Shown here: positions 51,598 to 59,762 of the stretch, piece after piece
How positions within the stretch are numbered: the stretch's first letter is position 1
Layout of the letters: each line of letters starts with the position of its first letter
Assembly: GCF_016889705.1 (NCBI RefSeq)
Contig: NZ_CP069526.1
Coordinates: 4,154,001 to 4,218,000, forward strand
Reading direction: 5' to 3'
From: Amycolatopsis sp. FDAARGOS 1241
GTDB lineage: Bacteria > Actinomycetota > Actinomycetes > Mycobacteriales > Pseudonocardiaceae
DNA length: 64,000 nt
The notes under the pieces: generated by a model
The model's input: the letters and a program-made list of their open reading frames with translations, nothing else
Database searches by the model: none
Told to the model about the DNA's origin: nothing
Made by a program: the position numbers and the translations under genes

Positions 51598-52497
51598 TCA
51601 GGCCAGGGCGGGGGAGTCGAGGGTGATCGTGGCGAGTTCGGTGTCCAGCGACGCCCGCGCGCCCAGCGGCAGCGTCGGCGACGACGCCACGTGCCCGAAC
51701 CCGAAGTCGCCCAGCACCGGGACCTCCAGGGGTGCCAGGCGCTCCAGCAGCAGCGCGCGGATCTCCGCCGGATCGCCGCACGCGGCCCACGAACCGAGCA
51801 CCACCGCGCGCGCCCCGGCGAACCAGCCGGAACGCAGCAGCTGCGTGAGCATCCGGTCGATCCGGTAGGCGCTCTCGGTCACGTCCTCCAGCAGCACGAT
51901 CCCGTCGTGCGCCGAACCCCGCTCCGGCGTGCCCACGCCCGCGGCGAGCAGCGACAGGTTCCCGCCCACCAGCACGCCCGACGCGCGGCCCGGCACGAGC
52001 ACGTCCGAGCCTGGGGCGCGCAGCACGCGGGTGCGTTCGGGTTCGAACAGCGTGTGCCGAAGGTGTTCGGCCGCCGCCTCGTCGAACAGGACCGAAGCCG
52101 GCATGGGGCAGAACAGCGTGGCCAGGTCCAGGTGCGTCGCGACGGCGCGGTGCAGCGCGGTCACATCGGACGACCCGGCCAGCACCTTCGGTCCGGCCGC
52201 GCGCAGCGCGGACCAGTCGAGGAGCTCCAGCATCCGCTGCGCGCCGTACCCGCCACGCGCGGCCAGGACACACGCGACCTCCGGGTCGAGCCACGCATCG
52301 GTGAACTCGGCCGCCCGCACCTCGTCCGGCGCCGACAGGTACCCGGCCCCCGAGCCGCGCACCGCGTCACCCACGCGGACCTTCACGCCCCACCCGCGCA
52401 GCACGGGCAGCGCCGCGTCGAGCAGGTCCGGCGCGACCGGCCCGGACGGCGCGATCAGCGCCACCGTGTCACCCGCCACCAACCGTGGTGGTCTCAT
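51598..52497 (-). CDS. S66 family LD-carboxypeptidase
   Basis: A 299-residue serine carboxypeptidase. The nucleophile Ser lies in VLAGSSDVTALHRAVA (about residue 108), the Glu in GIVLLEDVTESAYRIDRML (about 200) and the His in LGDFGFGHVASSPTLPLG (about 270). The family includes LdcA (murein tetrapeptide carboxypeptidase, cell-wall recycling) and MccF-type immunity proteins that cut peptide-nucleotide antibiotics. Its ATG overlaps the S9 peptidase stop (4 bases), so the two are coupled. With the M55 and M20 peptidases and the Dpp transporter 5-10 kb away, muropeptide recycling is a reasonable role. Confidence 0.93.
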   Translation of the reverse strand: MRPPRLVAGDTVALIAPSGPVAPDLLDAALPVLRGWGVKVRVGDAVRGSGAGYLSAPDEVRAAEFTDAWLDPEVACVLAARGGYGAQRMLELLDWSALRAAGPKVLAGSSDVTALHRAVATHLDLATLFCPMPASVLFDEAAAEHLRHTLFEPERTRVLRAPGSDVLVPGRASGVLVGGNLSLLAAGVGTPERGSAHDGIVLLEDVTESAYRIDRMLTQLLRSGWFAGARAVVLGSWAACGDPAEIRALLLERLAPLEVPVLGDFGFGHVASSPTLPLGARASLDTELATITLDSPALA

Positions 52498-54425
52498 CGC
52501 GCGAGTTCCAGCTTCGGCACGTCGGGCGTCGCGAACCCGAACACCTGCCCGTAGAACGACAGCTCCGCCTCCAGCGCCGTCACGATCGTCTCCGCACGCC
52601 GGAACCCGTGCTGCTCACCCGGGAACCGCAGGTAGGCGTGTTCGACGCCGCTGCCGGCCAAGCCCGCGACGAACCGGTCCGCCTGCTCCGGCGGGCAGAT
52701 CTGGTCCTCCAGCCCCTGCAGGAACAACACCGGGCCGGCCAGCGACCCCGCGTGCGTGATCGGCGAGCGCTCCCGATAGCGCTGCTCGGTCTCCGGGTAC
52801 GGCCCGACCAGCCCCTCGAGGTACTGCGACTCGAAATCGTGGGTTTCGCCGCCCGCGCCGGTCCAGGTCGCGAGGTCGAGGATCGGGAACTTGATCGTCG
52901 CGGCCGCGTAGGTGCGGGTCATCGTGATCGACGCCGCCGAGGTGAACCCGCCCGCGCTGCCGCCGCGGATCGCCAGGCGCGCCGCGTCGGCCGAGCCCTC
53001 GGCCACGAGCGCCTCGGCCACCGCGACGCAGTCCTGGACGTCCACGACCCCCCACTGCTCGCGCAGCCGCTCGCGGAACGCCCGGCCGTAGCCGGTCGAC
53101 CCGCCGTAGTTCACCGCCACGACGCCGATGCCGCGGCTGGTGAAGTACGCGACGGTCAGGTCCAGCGCCGCGTCACTGCGCCCGGTCGGCCCGCCGTGCA
53201 CGTGGACCAGGTAGGGCGGCCGCTCACCCTCGGGCGCGACGAAGTCCGGGTTGGCCGGCGGGAACACGAACGCGGGGATCCGGGCGCCGTCGGCCGCGGT
53301 GAACACGCGCTCCTGCGGCACCGGCAGGTACTCCTTCGCCGGCAGGTCGGCCGGCTGCGGCGTCAGCGCCGTCCAGGTGCCCGCCCCGAGATCGACGCGC
53401 ACCACGGCGCTCTCGCGGTCGGCGCCGGCCGCGATCCCCGCGACCCCACCCGGCACGGCGGCCAGCCCCGAGGCCGACCACTCGCTCAGCTCCTCGGCCA
53501 CGCGCGTCACCGAACCGTCGTGCTCGTCGAGCACCGCCAGCTGCCCCGACGCGAGGACGGCGTGCCGGCCGCCACCCAGCGGGGTGAACCAGCTCGCCCC
53601 GAGCTTCCACATCGCGCCGCCGAACTCCTGCTCCACCGGCGCCAGGTTCGTCACCGACCCGTCGAGCGAGATGCGGTGCAGGTTCCACCAGCCTTCCGGG
53701 TCCAGCAGCGCCAGCAGCGCGTCCGCTGTCTCCCACTCCAGCTGGCACACCGCGACGTCCCGGCCACCGGCGAGCACCTTGGCCGCCCCGAACACGCCGT
53801 CCGCGCCGACCGGCGCGACGAACAGCTCCGTGCCGTCCCACGGCATCGCCGGGTGGTCCCAGGCCAGCCACGCCGCGTGCGCGCCGTCGGGTGAAAGCTG
53901 TGGGGCGGTGAAAAACCGATGCCCCTCGACCAGGACGCGCTCGGGGGCGCCGGCGAGCGAGATCGCCACGAGCTCCCGCGCGATGTCCGTGCGCCGCGGG
54001 CCGGTGCTGCGCTCGCGCACCGCCCACACCTCACCCTCGCGCCCGGGACGCAGGTCGCCGTAGCGCACGCCCTGCGGCTCGGCCGGTTCCGGCGTCAGCG
54101 GCGTCACCACGCCGTCGACGGAGGCGTAGACGCGCTGGTCGGCCCAGTGCGTGAACACCACCACCCCGCCGGCCACCACCCAGGGCCGGCCGCCGTAATC
54201 GTGGACGCGGTTGCGCAGGTTCCACGGCGCCGGCAGCACGTCCTCGACGCCACCGCCCGGCACCTCCCGCACCAGGGCCACCCGGCCGCCCTCCGCGGGA
54301 CGCGCTTCGGCCCACCACAGCTCGTCACCGACCGTCGTGAGCCACTGCGCGCCTCCCCCCGCCGCCGCGACGTCCGCTGCCGAAACGGGTGAGGTCCAGG
54401 TTCCGTATGCAGAGATCTGTGGCAC
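52494..54425 (-). CDS. S9 family prolyl oligopeptidase / acylaminoacyl-peptidase
   Basis: A 643-residue serine peptidase. An N-terminal seven-bladed propeller (about residues 20-370, WSLHR/PDG-type blades) precedes the alpha/beta-hydrolase domain. The catalytic Ser is in AIRGGSAGGFTSAASI (about 488), the Asp in QGLEDQICPPEQADRF (about 573) and the His in FPGEQHGFRRAE (about 605). The family cleaves short peptides or N-acylated peptides in the cytoplasm. No signal peptide is visible. It is the first gene of the S9-S66-PPOX-lipoprotein operon and is divergent from DUF3090 with a 118-base gap. Confidence 0.94.
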   Translation of the reverse strand: MPQISAYGTWTSPVSAADVAAAGGGAQWLTTVGDELWWAEARPAEGGRVALVREVPGGGVEDVLPAPWNLRNRVHDYGGRPWVVAGGVVVFTHWADQRVYASVDGVVTPLTPEPAEPQGVRYGDLRPGREGEVWAVRERSTGPRRTDIARELVAISLAGAPERVLVEGHRFFTAPQLSPDGAHAAWLAWDHPAMPWDGTELFVAPVGADGVFGAAKVLAGGRDVAVCQLEWETADALLALLDPEGWWNLHRISLDGSVTNLAPVEQEFGGAMWKLGASWFTPLGGGRHAVLASGQLAVLDEHDGSVTRVAEELSEWSASGLAAVPGGVAGIAAGADRESAVVRVDLGAGTWTALTPQPADLPAKEYLPVPQERVFTAADGARIPAFVFPPANPDFVAPEGERPPYLVHVHGGPTGRSDAALDLTVAYFTSRGIGVVAVNYGGSTGYGRAFRERLREQWGVVDVQDCVAVAEALVAEGSADAARLAIRGGSAGGFTSAASITMTRTYAAATIKFPILDLATWTGAGGETHDFESQYLEGLVGPYPETEQRYRERSPITHAGSLAGPVLFLQGLEDQICPPEQADRFVAGLAGSGVEHAYLRFPGEQHGFRRAETIVTALEAELSFYGQVFGFATPDVPKLELAR

Positions 54426-54543
54426 CCGGAAAGCCTAACGGCGATCCGCAGCGTGTCCGCACCCGCACGTACCGCACCGAAATCCCGCCAACCAGGGGCG
54501 GCGGATGCCGATCAAGCGCCTGTGGCCTAGGGTCGGGGGTGCT

Positions 54544-55119
54544 ATGTCTCGCGTAATCCACGTCTTCCGCAAGCCCGACCGGTTCGTCGCCGGAACCGTC
54601 GGCGAGCCCGGCGATCGCACGTTCTACCTCCAGGCGTCGGAAGATGTCAGGACGATCAGCGTGACGATCGAGAAACAGCAGGTGGCCGTACTCGCCGAGC
54701 GCCTCAGCTCGCTGCTGGAGGAGGTCGCCAGCCGCTTCGGCGCCGACGTGCCCGCCGACGTTCCCGAGGACCAGCTCGACGTGGACCCGCTCACGGTGCC
54801 CGTCGAGGAGGAGTTCCGCGTCGGGACCATGGGCCTGGGCTGGGACGCCGACTCCAGCGCCGTTGTGATCGAACTGCTCGCGATCACCGAAGGTGAGGTC
54901 GACGAGACCGTCGTGCTCGACGACACCGAGGAAGGGCCCGACGCCGTGCGGGTCTTCCTCACGCCGGTTGCCGCCCGCGCGTTCGCCGAGCGCGCCGACC
55001 GCGTCGTCAACGCCGGCCGCAAGCCCTGCCCGCTGTGCGGCGAGCCCCTCGATCCCACCGGGCACATCTGCCCGCGGCAGAACGGCTACCGCCGCGACGT
55101 CGACGTGGCCGAGGACTGA
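54544..55119 (+). CDS. DUF3090 family protein with zinc-ribbon-like end
   Basis: A 191-residue actinobacterial protein of unknown function. The family start is VIHVFRKPDRFVAGTVGEPG, then RTFYLQASEDVRTISVTIEK. The C-terminus has CPLCGEPLDPTGHICPRQNG, two CxxC-like pairs that should bind zinc. In Mycobacterium it lies between the histidine phosphatase and the SCO1664 homolog (Rv2134c position) near mshC. Here the phosphatase partner is 32.5 kb upstream, but SCO1664 follows directly after 8 bases. ATG 54544 is used; CTAGGGT upstream is a weak ribosome site. Confidence 0.93.
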   Translation: MSRVIHVFRKPDRFVAGTVGEPGDRTFYLQASEDVRTISVTIEKQQVAVLAERLSSLLEEVASRFGADVPADVPEDQLDVDPLTVPVEEEFRVGTMGLGWDADSSAVVIELLAITEGEVDETVVLDDTEEGPDAVRVFLTPVAARAFAERADRVVNAGRKPCPLCGEPLDPTGHICPRQNGYRRDVDVAED

Positions 55120-55127
55120 GGCCGAGC

Positions 55128-55937
55128 GTGGCGACCACCGCTCCGGAGCCGACGGACCCCGCCGCCCGCGAGTTCGTCACCCACGGGCGCATCGACGTCG
55201 AGGGCCGGCTCGTCGACGCCTCCAACGTCACGCTCTTCTGCGCGATCGAGCTCGACGGCGTCACCGGCCGCGTGGTGTACAAGCCAGTGTCGGGCGAGCG
55301 GCCGCTGTGGGACTTCCCCGACGGCACGCTCGCCGGCCGCGAAGTCGCGACCGCCATGATCGCCGACCGCAGCGGGCTCGGCGCCATCCCGCCCACGGTG
55401 CTGCGCGACGGGCCGTTCGGACCCGGCATGGTCCAGCTGTGGGTGGAGACCGCCGAAGAGGACGAGCTCGTCGACGTCTGCGCGCCCGACGAGGTCCCCG
55501 AAGGCTGGCGCACCGTGCTGCACGCCCACGACCGGCTCGGTGAACCGGCGGTGCTGGTCCACGCCGACCACCCCGGCATGCGCGAGCTGGCCGTGCTCGA
55601 CGTCGTCGTGAACAACACCGACCGCAAGGGCGGGCACCTGCTCGCCGGTACCGACGGCCGCGTCTACGGCGTGGACCACGGCATCTGCCTGCACACCGAC
55701 CCCAAGCTACGGACCGTGCTGTGGGGCTGGATCGGTGAACCCCTCGGCGCCGAGACCGCGGAGAAGCTGCGGAAGCTGCGCTCGGACCTCGACGGGCAGC
55801 TCGGCGCCGCCCTCGGTGAGCACCTGACCACGTTCGAGATCCGCGCCCTCGAACAACGCACCGACTTCCTGCTCGCCGAGGCCGTCTTCCCCGAACCGGG
55901 CGACGACTGGCGCGCCATCCCCTGGCCGCTGTTCTGA
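55128..55937 (+). CDS. SCO1664 family (PI3/4-kinase-like fold) protein
   Basis: A 269-residue protein of the SCO1664 family, a bacterial PI3/PI4-kinase-like (HipA-related) fold. The Lys-bearing strand lies in GRVVYKPVSGERPLWDFPDG. The catalytic loop is LDVVVNNTDRKGGHLLAG (about residue 175) and the metal motif is VYGVDHGICLHTDPKLRT (about 190). The motifs suggest phosphotransfer, substrate unknown. It starts 8 bases after DUF3090 (GTG 55128, GAGCG upstream) in the order conserved across actinobacteria. Its stop overlaps an apparent CTG start of an APH-type kinase gene, making two kinase-fold genes in a row. Confidence 0.92.
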   Translation: MATTAPEPTDPAAREFVTHGRIDVEGRLVDASNVTLFCAIELDGVTGRVVYKPVSGERPLWDFPDGTLAGREVATAMIADRSGLGAIPPTVLRDGPFGPGMVQLWVETAEEDELVDVCAPDEVPEGWRTVLHAHDRLGEPAVLVHADHPGMRELAVLDVVVNNTDRKGGHLLAGTDGRVYGVDHGICLHTDPKLRTVLWGWIGEPLGAETAEKLRKLRSDLDGQLGAALGEHLTTFEIRALEQRTDFLLAEAVFPEPGDDWRAIPWPLF

Positions 55938-56794
55938 CCGACGCGCTCGACACCGCCGCCCGCGCCCGCCTGCTCGACCGGTTCGGTCCCGCGGTCGAAC
56001 CGTGGTGCGACGGGCTGCCCGCCCTCGTCACGCGCCTGGCCACCCGCTGGGACCTCACCGTGCGCGAGGCCCGCCCGGGCAACACGGGCCGCACGCTGCT
56101 GTGCGACAGCCCGGCCGGACCGCGCGTGCTGAAACTCTGCCCCGACCCCGCGATCGTGTCGGCCGAAGCCACGGCGCTGCGGGCGTGGGCATCCCTCCCG
56201 CGGGTCGTGCAGGTGCTCGACACCGACCTCGCCGAAGGTGCGCTCCTGCTCGAAGGCCTCACTCCCGGCACCACCCTGACCGACGCCGAGATCCCGTGGG
56301 ACCAGGTCCGCGACCTGCTCGGCCAGCTCCACGGCGTGCCGGTCACCGGCGCGTTCCCGACCCAGCTCGAGCGCGTCCACGCGATGTTCGACCTCGCCGA
56401 ACGCCGCCTGCGCGGCTCGGGCGCCGAAGCGCACTTGCCGTGGCAGCTGCTGCACACCGGCCGCGCCCGCGCCGCCATGCTCGCCACGACCGGTCCGATC
56501 GCCCTCGTCCACGGCGACCTGCACCCCGGCAACGTCCTCGACGCCGGGCCGGATCGCGGCATCGTCGCCATCGACCCGCGCCCGTGCCACGGCGATGCCG
56601 CGTTCGACGCCGTCGACTGGGCCTACCTGACGCTGTCGGCCGGCGGCACCCTCGACGACGGCCTCGCCCTCCTGCCCGACCCCGCCCGCACCCGCGCATG
56701 GTGCGTGGCCCTCGCTCCGCTTGTCGCGATGGGACCTCTGCGCCGTACGGGCCCGACCCCGTTCACCGACGCGGTGCTACGGCTCGCGGCGTAA
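55934..56794 (+). CDS. Aminoglycoside-phosphotransferase-fold kinase with apparent CTG start
   Basis: A 286-residue APH/choline-kinase-like protein. The Brenner motif VHGDLHPGNVLDAGPDRG is near residue 195 and the metal Asp is in GIVAIDPRPCHGDAAFD. The N-terminal region LLDRFGPAVEPWCDGLPALV is typical but lies upstream of the first canonical start (GTG 56060). The frame is open back to CTG 55934, which overlaps the SCO1664 stop as CTGA. Starting there restores the whole kinase N-lobe, so CTG is preferred. The family phosphorylates antibiotics, sugars or choline-like molecules; the neighbourhood suggests a housekeeping rather than resistance role. Confidence 0.82.
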   Translation: MTDALDTAARARLLDRFGPAVEPWCDGLPALVTRLATRWDLTVREARPGNTGRTLLCDSPAGPRVLKLCPDPAIVSAEATALRAWASLPRVVQVLDTDLAEGALLLEGLTPGTTLTDAEIPWDQVRDLLGQLHGVPVTGAFPTQLERVHAMFDLAERRLRGSGAEAHLPWQLLHTGRARAAMLATTGPIALVHGDLHPGNVLDAGPDRGIVAIDPRPCHGDAAFDAVDWAYLTLSAGGTLDDGLALLPDPARTRAWCVALAPLVAMGPLRRTGPTPFTDAVLRLAA

Positions 56795-56870
56795 GGAACT
56801 CCCCAGGCCGACCCACCCGCCCGGCGTGGCGCGACGACGCGGCCCCTCCACGGCACTAGCGTGCACGGCC

Positions 56871-57677
56871 GTGCGCTCACATTCCTACGACGACGTGCTG
56901 GCCGGTCCGCGCAAGCGGAAGGTGCCCGAGGTACCGGCCGAGCCGGGACTCGTGGTGGAGGACCCCGCCAGCGGTTACTGCGGTGCGGTCGTGAAGATCG
57001 AGCACGGAAACGTCGTCCTCGAGGACGCGAAAGGCCGCCACCGCGTGTTCCCGCTCGGGCCGGCGGCGTTTCTGCTGGAGGGCAAACCCGTCACGCTCGT
57101 GCCGGTCCGCAAGACCGCGGCACCGGTGCGGCGGGTGTCGGCGTCGGGATCGGTGAAGGTGCCGGGCCTGCAGGCCCGCGTCGCCCGGGATTCGCGGATC
57201 TGGGTGGAGGGCAAGCACGACGCGGAGCTCGTCGAACGCGTTTGGGGCCACGACCTGCGGGTCGAGGGGGTGGTCGTCGAACCGCTGGACGGCGTCGACG
57301 TGCTGGCGGAGCGGATCGCCGAATTCGGCACCGGGCCGGGACGCCGGCTCGGCGTGCTCGTCGACCACCTCGTCAAGGGCAGCAAGGAGTCCCGGCTGGT
57401 CGGGCAGATCCACGACGAGCAGGTGCTCGTGACCGGTCACCCGTACGTGGACATCTGGCAGGCGGTGAAGCCCGCGGCCGTCGGCATCCGCGCGTGGCCC
57501 GAGATCCCGCGCGGCGTGGAATGGAAGGCCGGCATCTGCGAGGCGCTCGGCTGGGGCGAGACCTACGAGGGCTGGCAACGGGTTCTCGCGGCGGTGAGCA
57601 GTTTCCGCGACCTCGAGACCCCGCTCATCGGCGCCGTCGAGCGGCTCATCGACTTCGTCACCGAACCCGCCGGATGA
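56871..57677 (+). CDS. DUF3097 family protein
   Basis: A 268-residue actinobacterial protein of DUF3097. It begins with SHSYDDVLAGPRKRKVPEVP and has a small beta domain (GYCGAVVKIEHGNVVLEDAK). The conserved core is RIWVEGKHDAELVERVWGHD, then LGVLVDHLVKGSKESRLV and TGHPYVDIWQAVKPAAVGIR. The WVEGKHDAE and LVDHLV strings resemble a TOPRIM-like acidic site, so a nucleic-acid-related activity is possible but not shown. GTG 56871 precedes the family start exactly. It stands alone, 76 bases after the kinase gene and 93 before NfeD. Confidence 0.9.
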   Translation: MRSHSYDDVLAGPRKRKVPEVPAEPGLVVEDPASGYCGAVVKIEHGNVVLEDAKGRHRVFPLGPAAFLLEGKPVTLVPVRKTAAPVRRVSASGSVKVPGLQARVARDSRIWVEGKHDAELVERVWGHDLRVEGVVVEPLDGVDVLAERIAEFGTGPGRRLGVLVDHLVKGSKESRLVGQIHDEQVLVTGHPYVDIWQAVKPAAVGIRAWPEIPRGVEWKAGICEALGWGETYEGWQRVLAAVSSFRDLETPLIGAVERLIDFVTEPAG

Positions 57678-57770
57678 GCGTCCGATGTGTCCGGTTCGTG
57701 CAAGGTTACGCGTCGGTCACGTCGAGTCACTTGCCCGGTGCGAACCGGCGCGATCTGAGAGCATGAGCAC

Positions 57771-58205
57771 ATGGCAGCGGCACTGATCTGGCTGATCATC
57801 GGCATCGTCCTGATGATCGCCGAAGTCATCTCCGGCGACTTCGTGCTGATCATGCTCGGCATCGCCGCCCTGCTGGGTGCCGGGTCCGAAGCGATCACCG
57901 GGAACATCTTCATCGACGTCGCCGTGTTCGCCGTCAGTTCCGTCGGGCTCCTCGCGCTCGCCCGGCCCGCGCTCAAGCGCCGCTTCCTCGCCGGCTCCCA
58001 CGTGCGCACGGGCACCGACGCGCTCATCGGCGTCCGCGCCGTTGTTGTGTCCACAGTGGACTTCGATGCCGGCCGGGTGAAGATCGGGGGAGAGGTGTGG
58101 TCCGCGCGCGCCGTGCACGAGTCGCAGCCGCCGATCGCGCCCGGCACCAGCGTCACCGTCGTCGAGATCTCCGGTGCCACCGCCGTGGTGGACGTCTTGT
58201 CGTGA
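57771..58205 (+). CDS. NfeD-family membrane protein
   Basis: A 144-residue short NfeD protein. Two to three membrane helices (about residues 4-24, 28-45 and 50-70) are followed by a C-terminal OB-fold domain (DALIGVRAVVVSTVDFDAGR, then SVTVVEISGATAVVDVLS). NfeD proteins pair with stomatin/SPFH proteins as membrane-microdomain partners. Here the stomatin gene starts 46 bases downstream in the same orientation, so they form the usual NfeD-SPFH unit. No peptidase domain is present (short type). Confidence 0.92.
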   Translation: MAAALIWLIIGIVLMIAEVISGDFVLIMLGIAALLGAGSEAITGNIFIDVAVFAVSSVGLLALARPALKRRFLAGSHVRTGTDALIGVRAVVVSTVDFDAGRVKIGGEVWSARAVHESQPPIAPGTSVTVVEISGATAVVDVLS

Positions 58206-58251
58206 CTTCGCCGGAACGTCGGAAATCGGTACTAGGTAAGGGGAAACGCTC

Positions 58252-59703
58252 TTGTCGACTATAGCGATCGTCGTGGTCGCGCTACTGGCACTGTTCGTCA
58301 TCATCACAGTGGTCAAGGCGATCATGGTGGTGCCACAGGCCCAGTCGGCGGTGATCGAGCGCCTCGGCCGGTTCCGCACAGTCGCCTCGCCCGGCCTGAC
58401 TTTCCTGGTGCCCTTCCTGGACAAGGTCCGCGCCCGGATCGACCTGCGCGAGCAGGTCGTCTCGTTCCCGCCGCAGCCGGTGATCACCGAGGACAACCTG
58501 ACGGTCAACATCGACACCGTCGTGTACTTCCAGGTCACCGACTCGCGCGCCGCGGTGTACGAGATCTCCAACTACATCATCGGTGTCGAGCAGCTCACCA
58601 CCACCACCTTGCGCAACGTGGTCGGTGGCATGAGCCTTGAGGAGACGCTGACCTCCCGCGACGCCATCAACAGCCAGCTGCGCGGCGTGCTCGACGAGGC
58701 CACCGGCCGCTGGGGCATCCGCGTGGCACGCGTGGAGCTCAAGGCGATCGAGCCGCCGCCGTCGATCCAGGACTCGATGGAAAAGCAGATGCGCGCCGAC
58801 CGCGAGAAGCGCGCGATGATCCTCACCGCCGAAGGTCAGCGGGAGTCGTCGATCAAGACGGCGGAAGGCCAGAAGCAGAGCCAGATCCTCGCCGCGGAAG
58901 GCCAGAAGCAGGCGGCGATCCTCGCGGCCGAGGCCGAACGGCAGTCCCGCATCCTGCGGGCGCAGGGTGAACGCGCCGCCCGTTACCTGCAGGCGCAGGG
59001 CCAGGCGAAGGCCATCGAAAAGGTGTTCGCCGCCATCAAGGCCGGCCGCCCGACGCCCGAGGTGCTCGCCTACCAGTACCTGCAGACCCTGCCGCAGATG
59101 GCGCAGGGCGACGCGAACAAGGTCTGGATGATCCCGAGCGACTACGGCAAGGCCCTCGAAGGCTTCGCCCGCGCGCTCGGCGCCCCGGGCGACGACGGCG
59201 TGTTCCGCTACGAACCGCCGAAGGACGACACCCCCGAAAAGCCCGATCTCGAGGACGACGAGGTCGCCGGCTGGTTCGACACCACCAGCGACCCGAAGGT
59301 CGCCGAGGCCGTCGCCGCCGCGGAAGCCGTGGCGCGCAAGGAAGTCCCGGGCCCGCTCGGCACCCCAGAGCACCCGCACCGCCGCGGCATCGGCGGCCCG
59401 TCGCCCACCTTGCAGGCCGGGTCGGTCGAGGCGCAGGAGGAAGCCGAACCGCCGGTGCCGCCCACGCCCGAACCACCGCAGGGACCGGCGGGCGGGGCGC
59501 CGTCCACTCCGCCGCCGGGTATGCAGCACCAGGGCCCGCCTTCGCTCCCGCAGCCGCAGCCCCCGACGGCCCCGCCGGGCGGCCCCTACCAGGGCCCGCC
59601 GCAGCAGTTCGGCGGCGGCCGGCAAGGGCCGGGCACCGGCCCGTTCCCGCACCAGGGCCCGTTCGGTGGCCCGCAAGGCGGCCCGCCGCCGCAGGGCCGC
59701 TGA
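58252..59703 (+). CDS. SPFH/stomatin-family protein with long Pro/Gly/Gln-rich tail
   Basis: A 483-residue band 7 protein. An N-terminal membrane helix (AIVVVALLALFVIITVVKAI) precedes the SPFH domain (about residues 25-180, with VIERLGRFRTVASPGLTFLV and VVGGMSLEETLTSRDAINSQ). A coiled-coil of AEGQ repeats follows (about 190-260: AEGQRESSIKTAEGQKQSQI, then AAEGQKQAAILAAEAERQS). The conserved YQYLQTLPQMAQGDANKVWM block comes next, then an acidic segment and about 100 residues rich in Pro, Gly and Gln. Ordinary QmcA-like proteins end near residue 310-400. It likely scaffolds membrane microdomains with NfeD. The TTG start follows AAGGGGAAA. A strong terminator follows. Confidence 0.93.
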   Translation: MSTIAIVVVALLALFVIITVVKAIMVVPQAQSAVIERLGRFRTVASPGLTFLVPFLDKVRARIDLREQVVSFPPQPVITEDNLTVNIDTVVYFQVTDSRAAVYEISNYIIGVEQLTTTTLRNVVGGMSLEETLTSRDAINSQLRGVLDEATGRWGIRVARVELKAIEPPPSIQDSMEKQMRADREKRAMILTAEGQRESSIKTAEGQKQSQILAAEGQKQAAILAAEAERQSRILRAQGERAARYLQAQGQAKAIEKVFAAIKAGRPTPEVLAYQYLQTLPQMAQGDANKVWMIPSDYGKALEGFARALGAPGDDGVFRYEPPKDDTPEKPDLEDDEVAGWFDTTSDPKVAEAVAAAEAVARKEVPGPLGTPEHPHRRGIGGPSPTLQAGSVEAQEEAEPPVPPTPEPPQGPAGGAPSTPPPGMQHQGPPSLPQPQPPTAPPGGPYQGPPQQFGGGRQGPGTGPFPHQGPFGGPQGGPPPQGR

Positions 59704-59719
59704 CACCCTCGAACACGAA

Positions 59720-59756
59720 GTGGGGCACCGGAGAAATCCGGTGCCCCACCTTTTTT
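59720..59756 (+). terminator. Intrinsic terminator after the stomatin gene
   Basis: A perfect 13-bp stem (GTGGGGCACCGGA at 59720-59732 against its complement at 59737-59749) has a GAAA tetraloop and runs into CTTTTTT (59750-59756). The opposite gene ends at 59763, so it may serve both. Confidence 0.95.
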
Positions 59757-59762
59757 CGCCGG

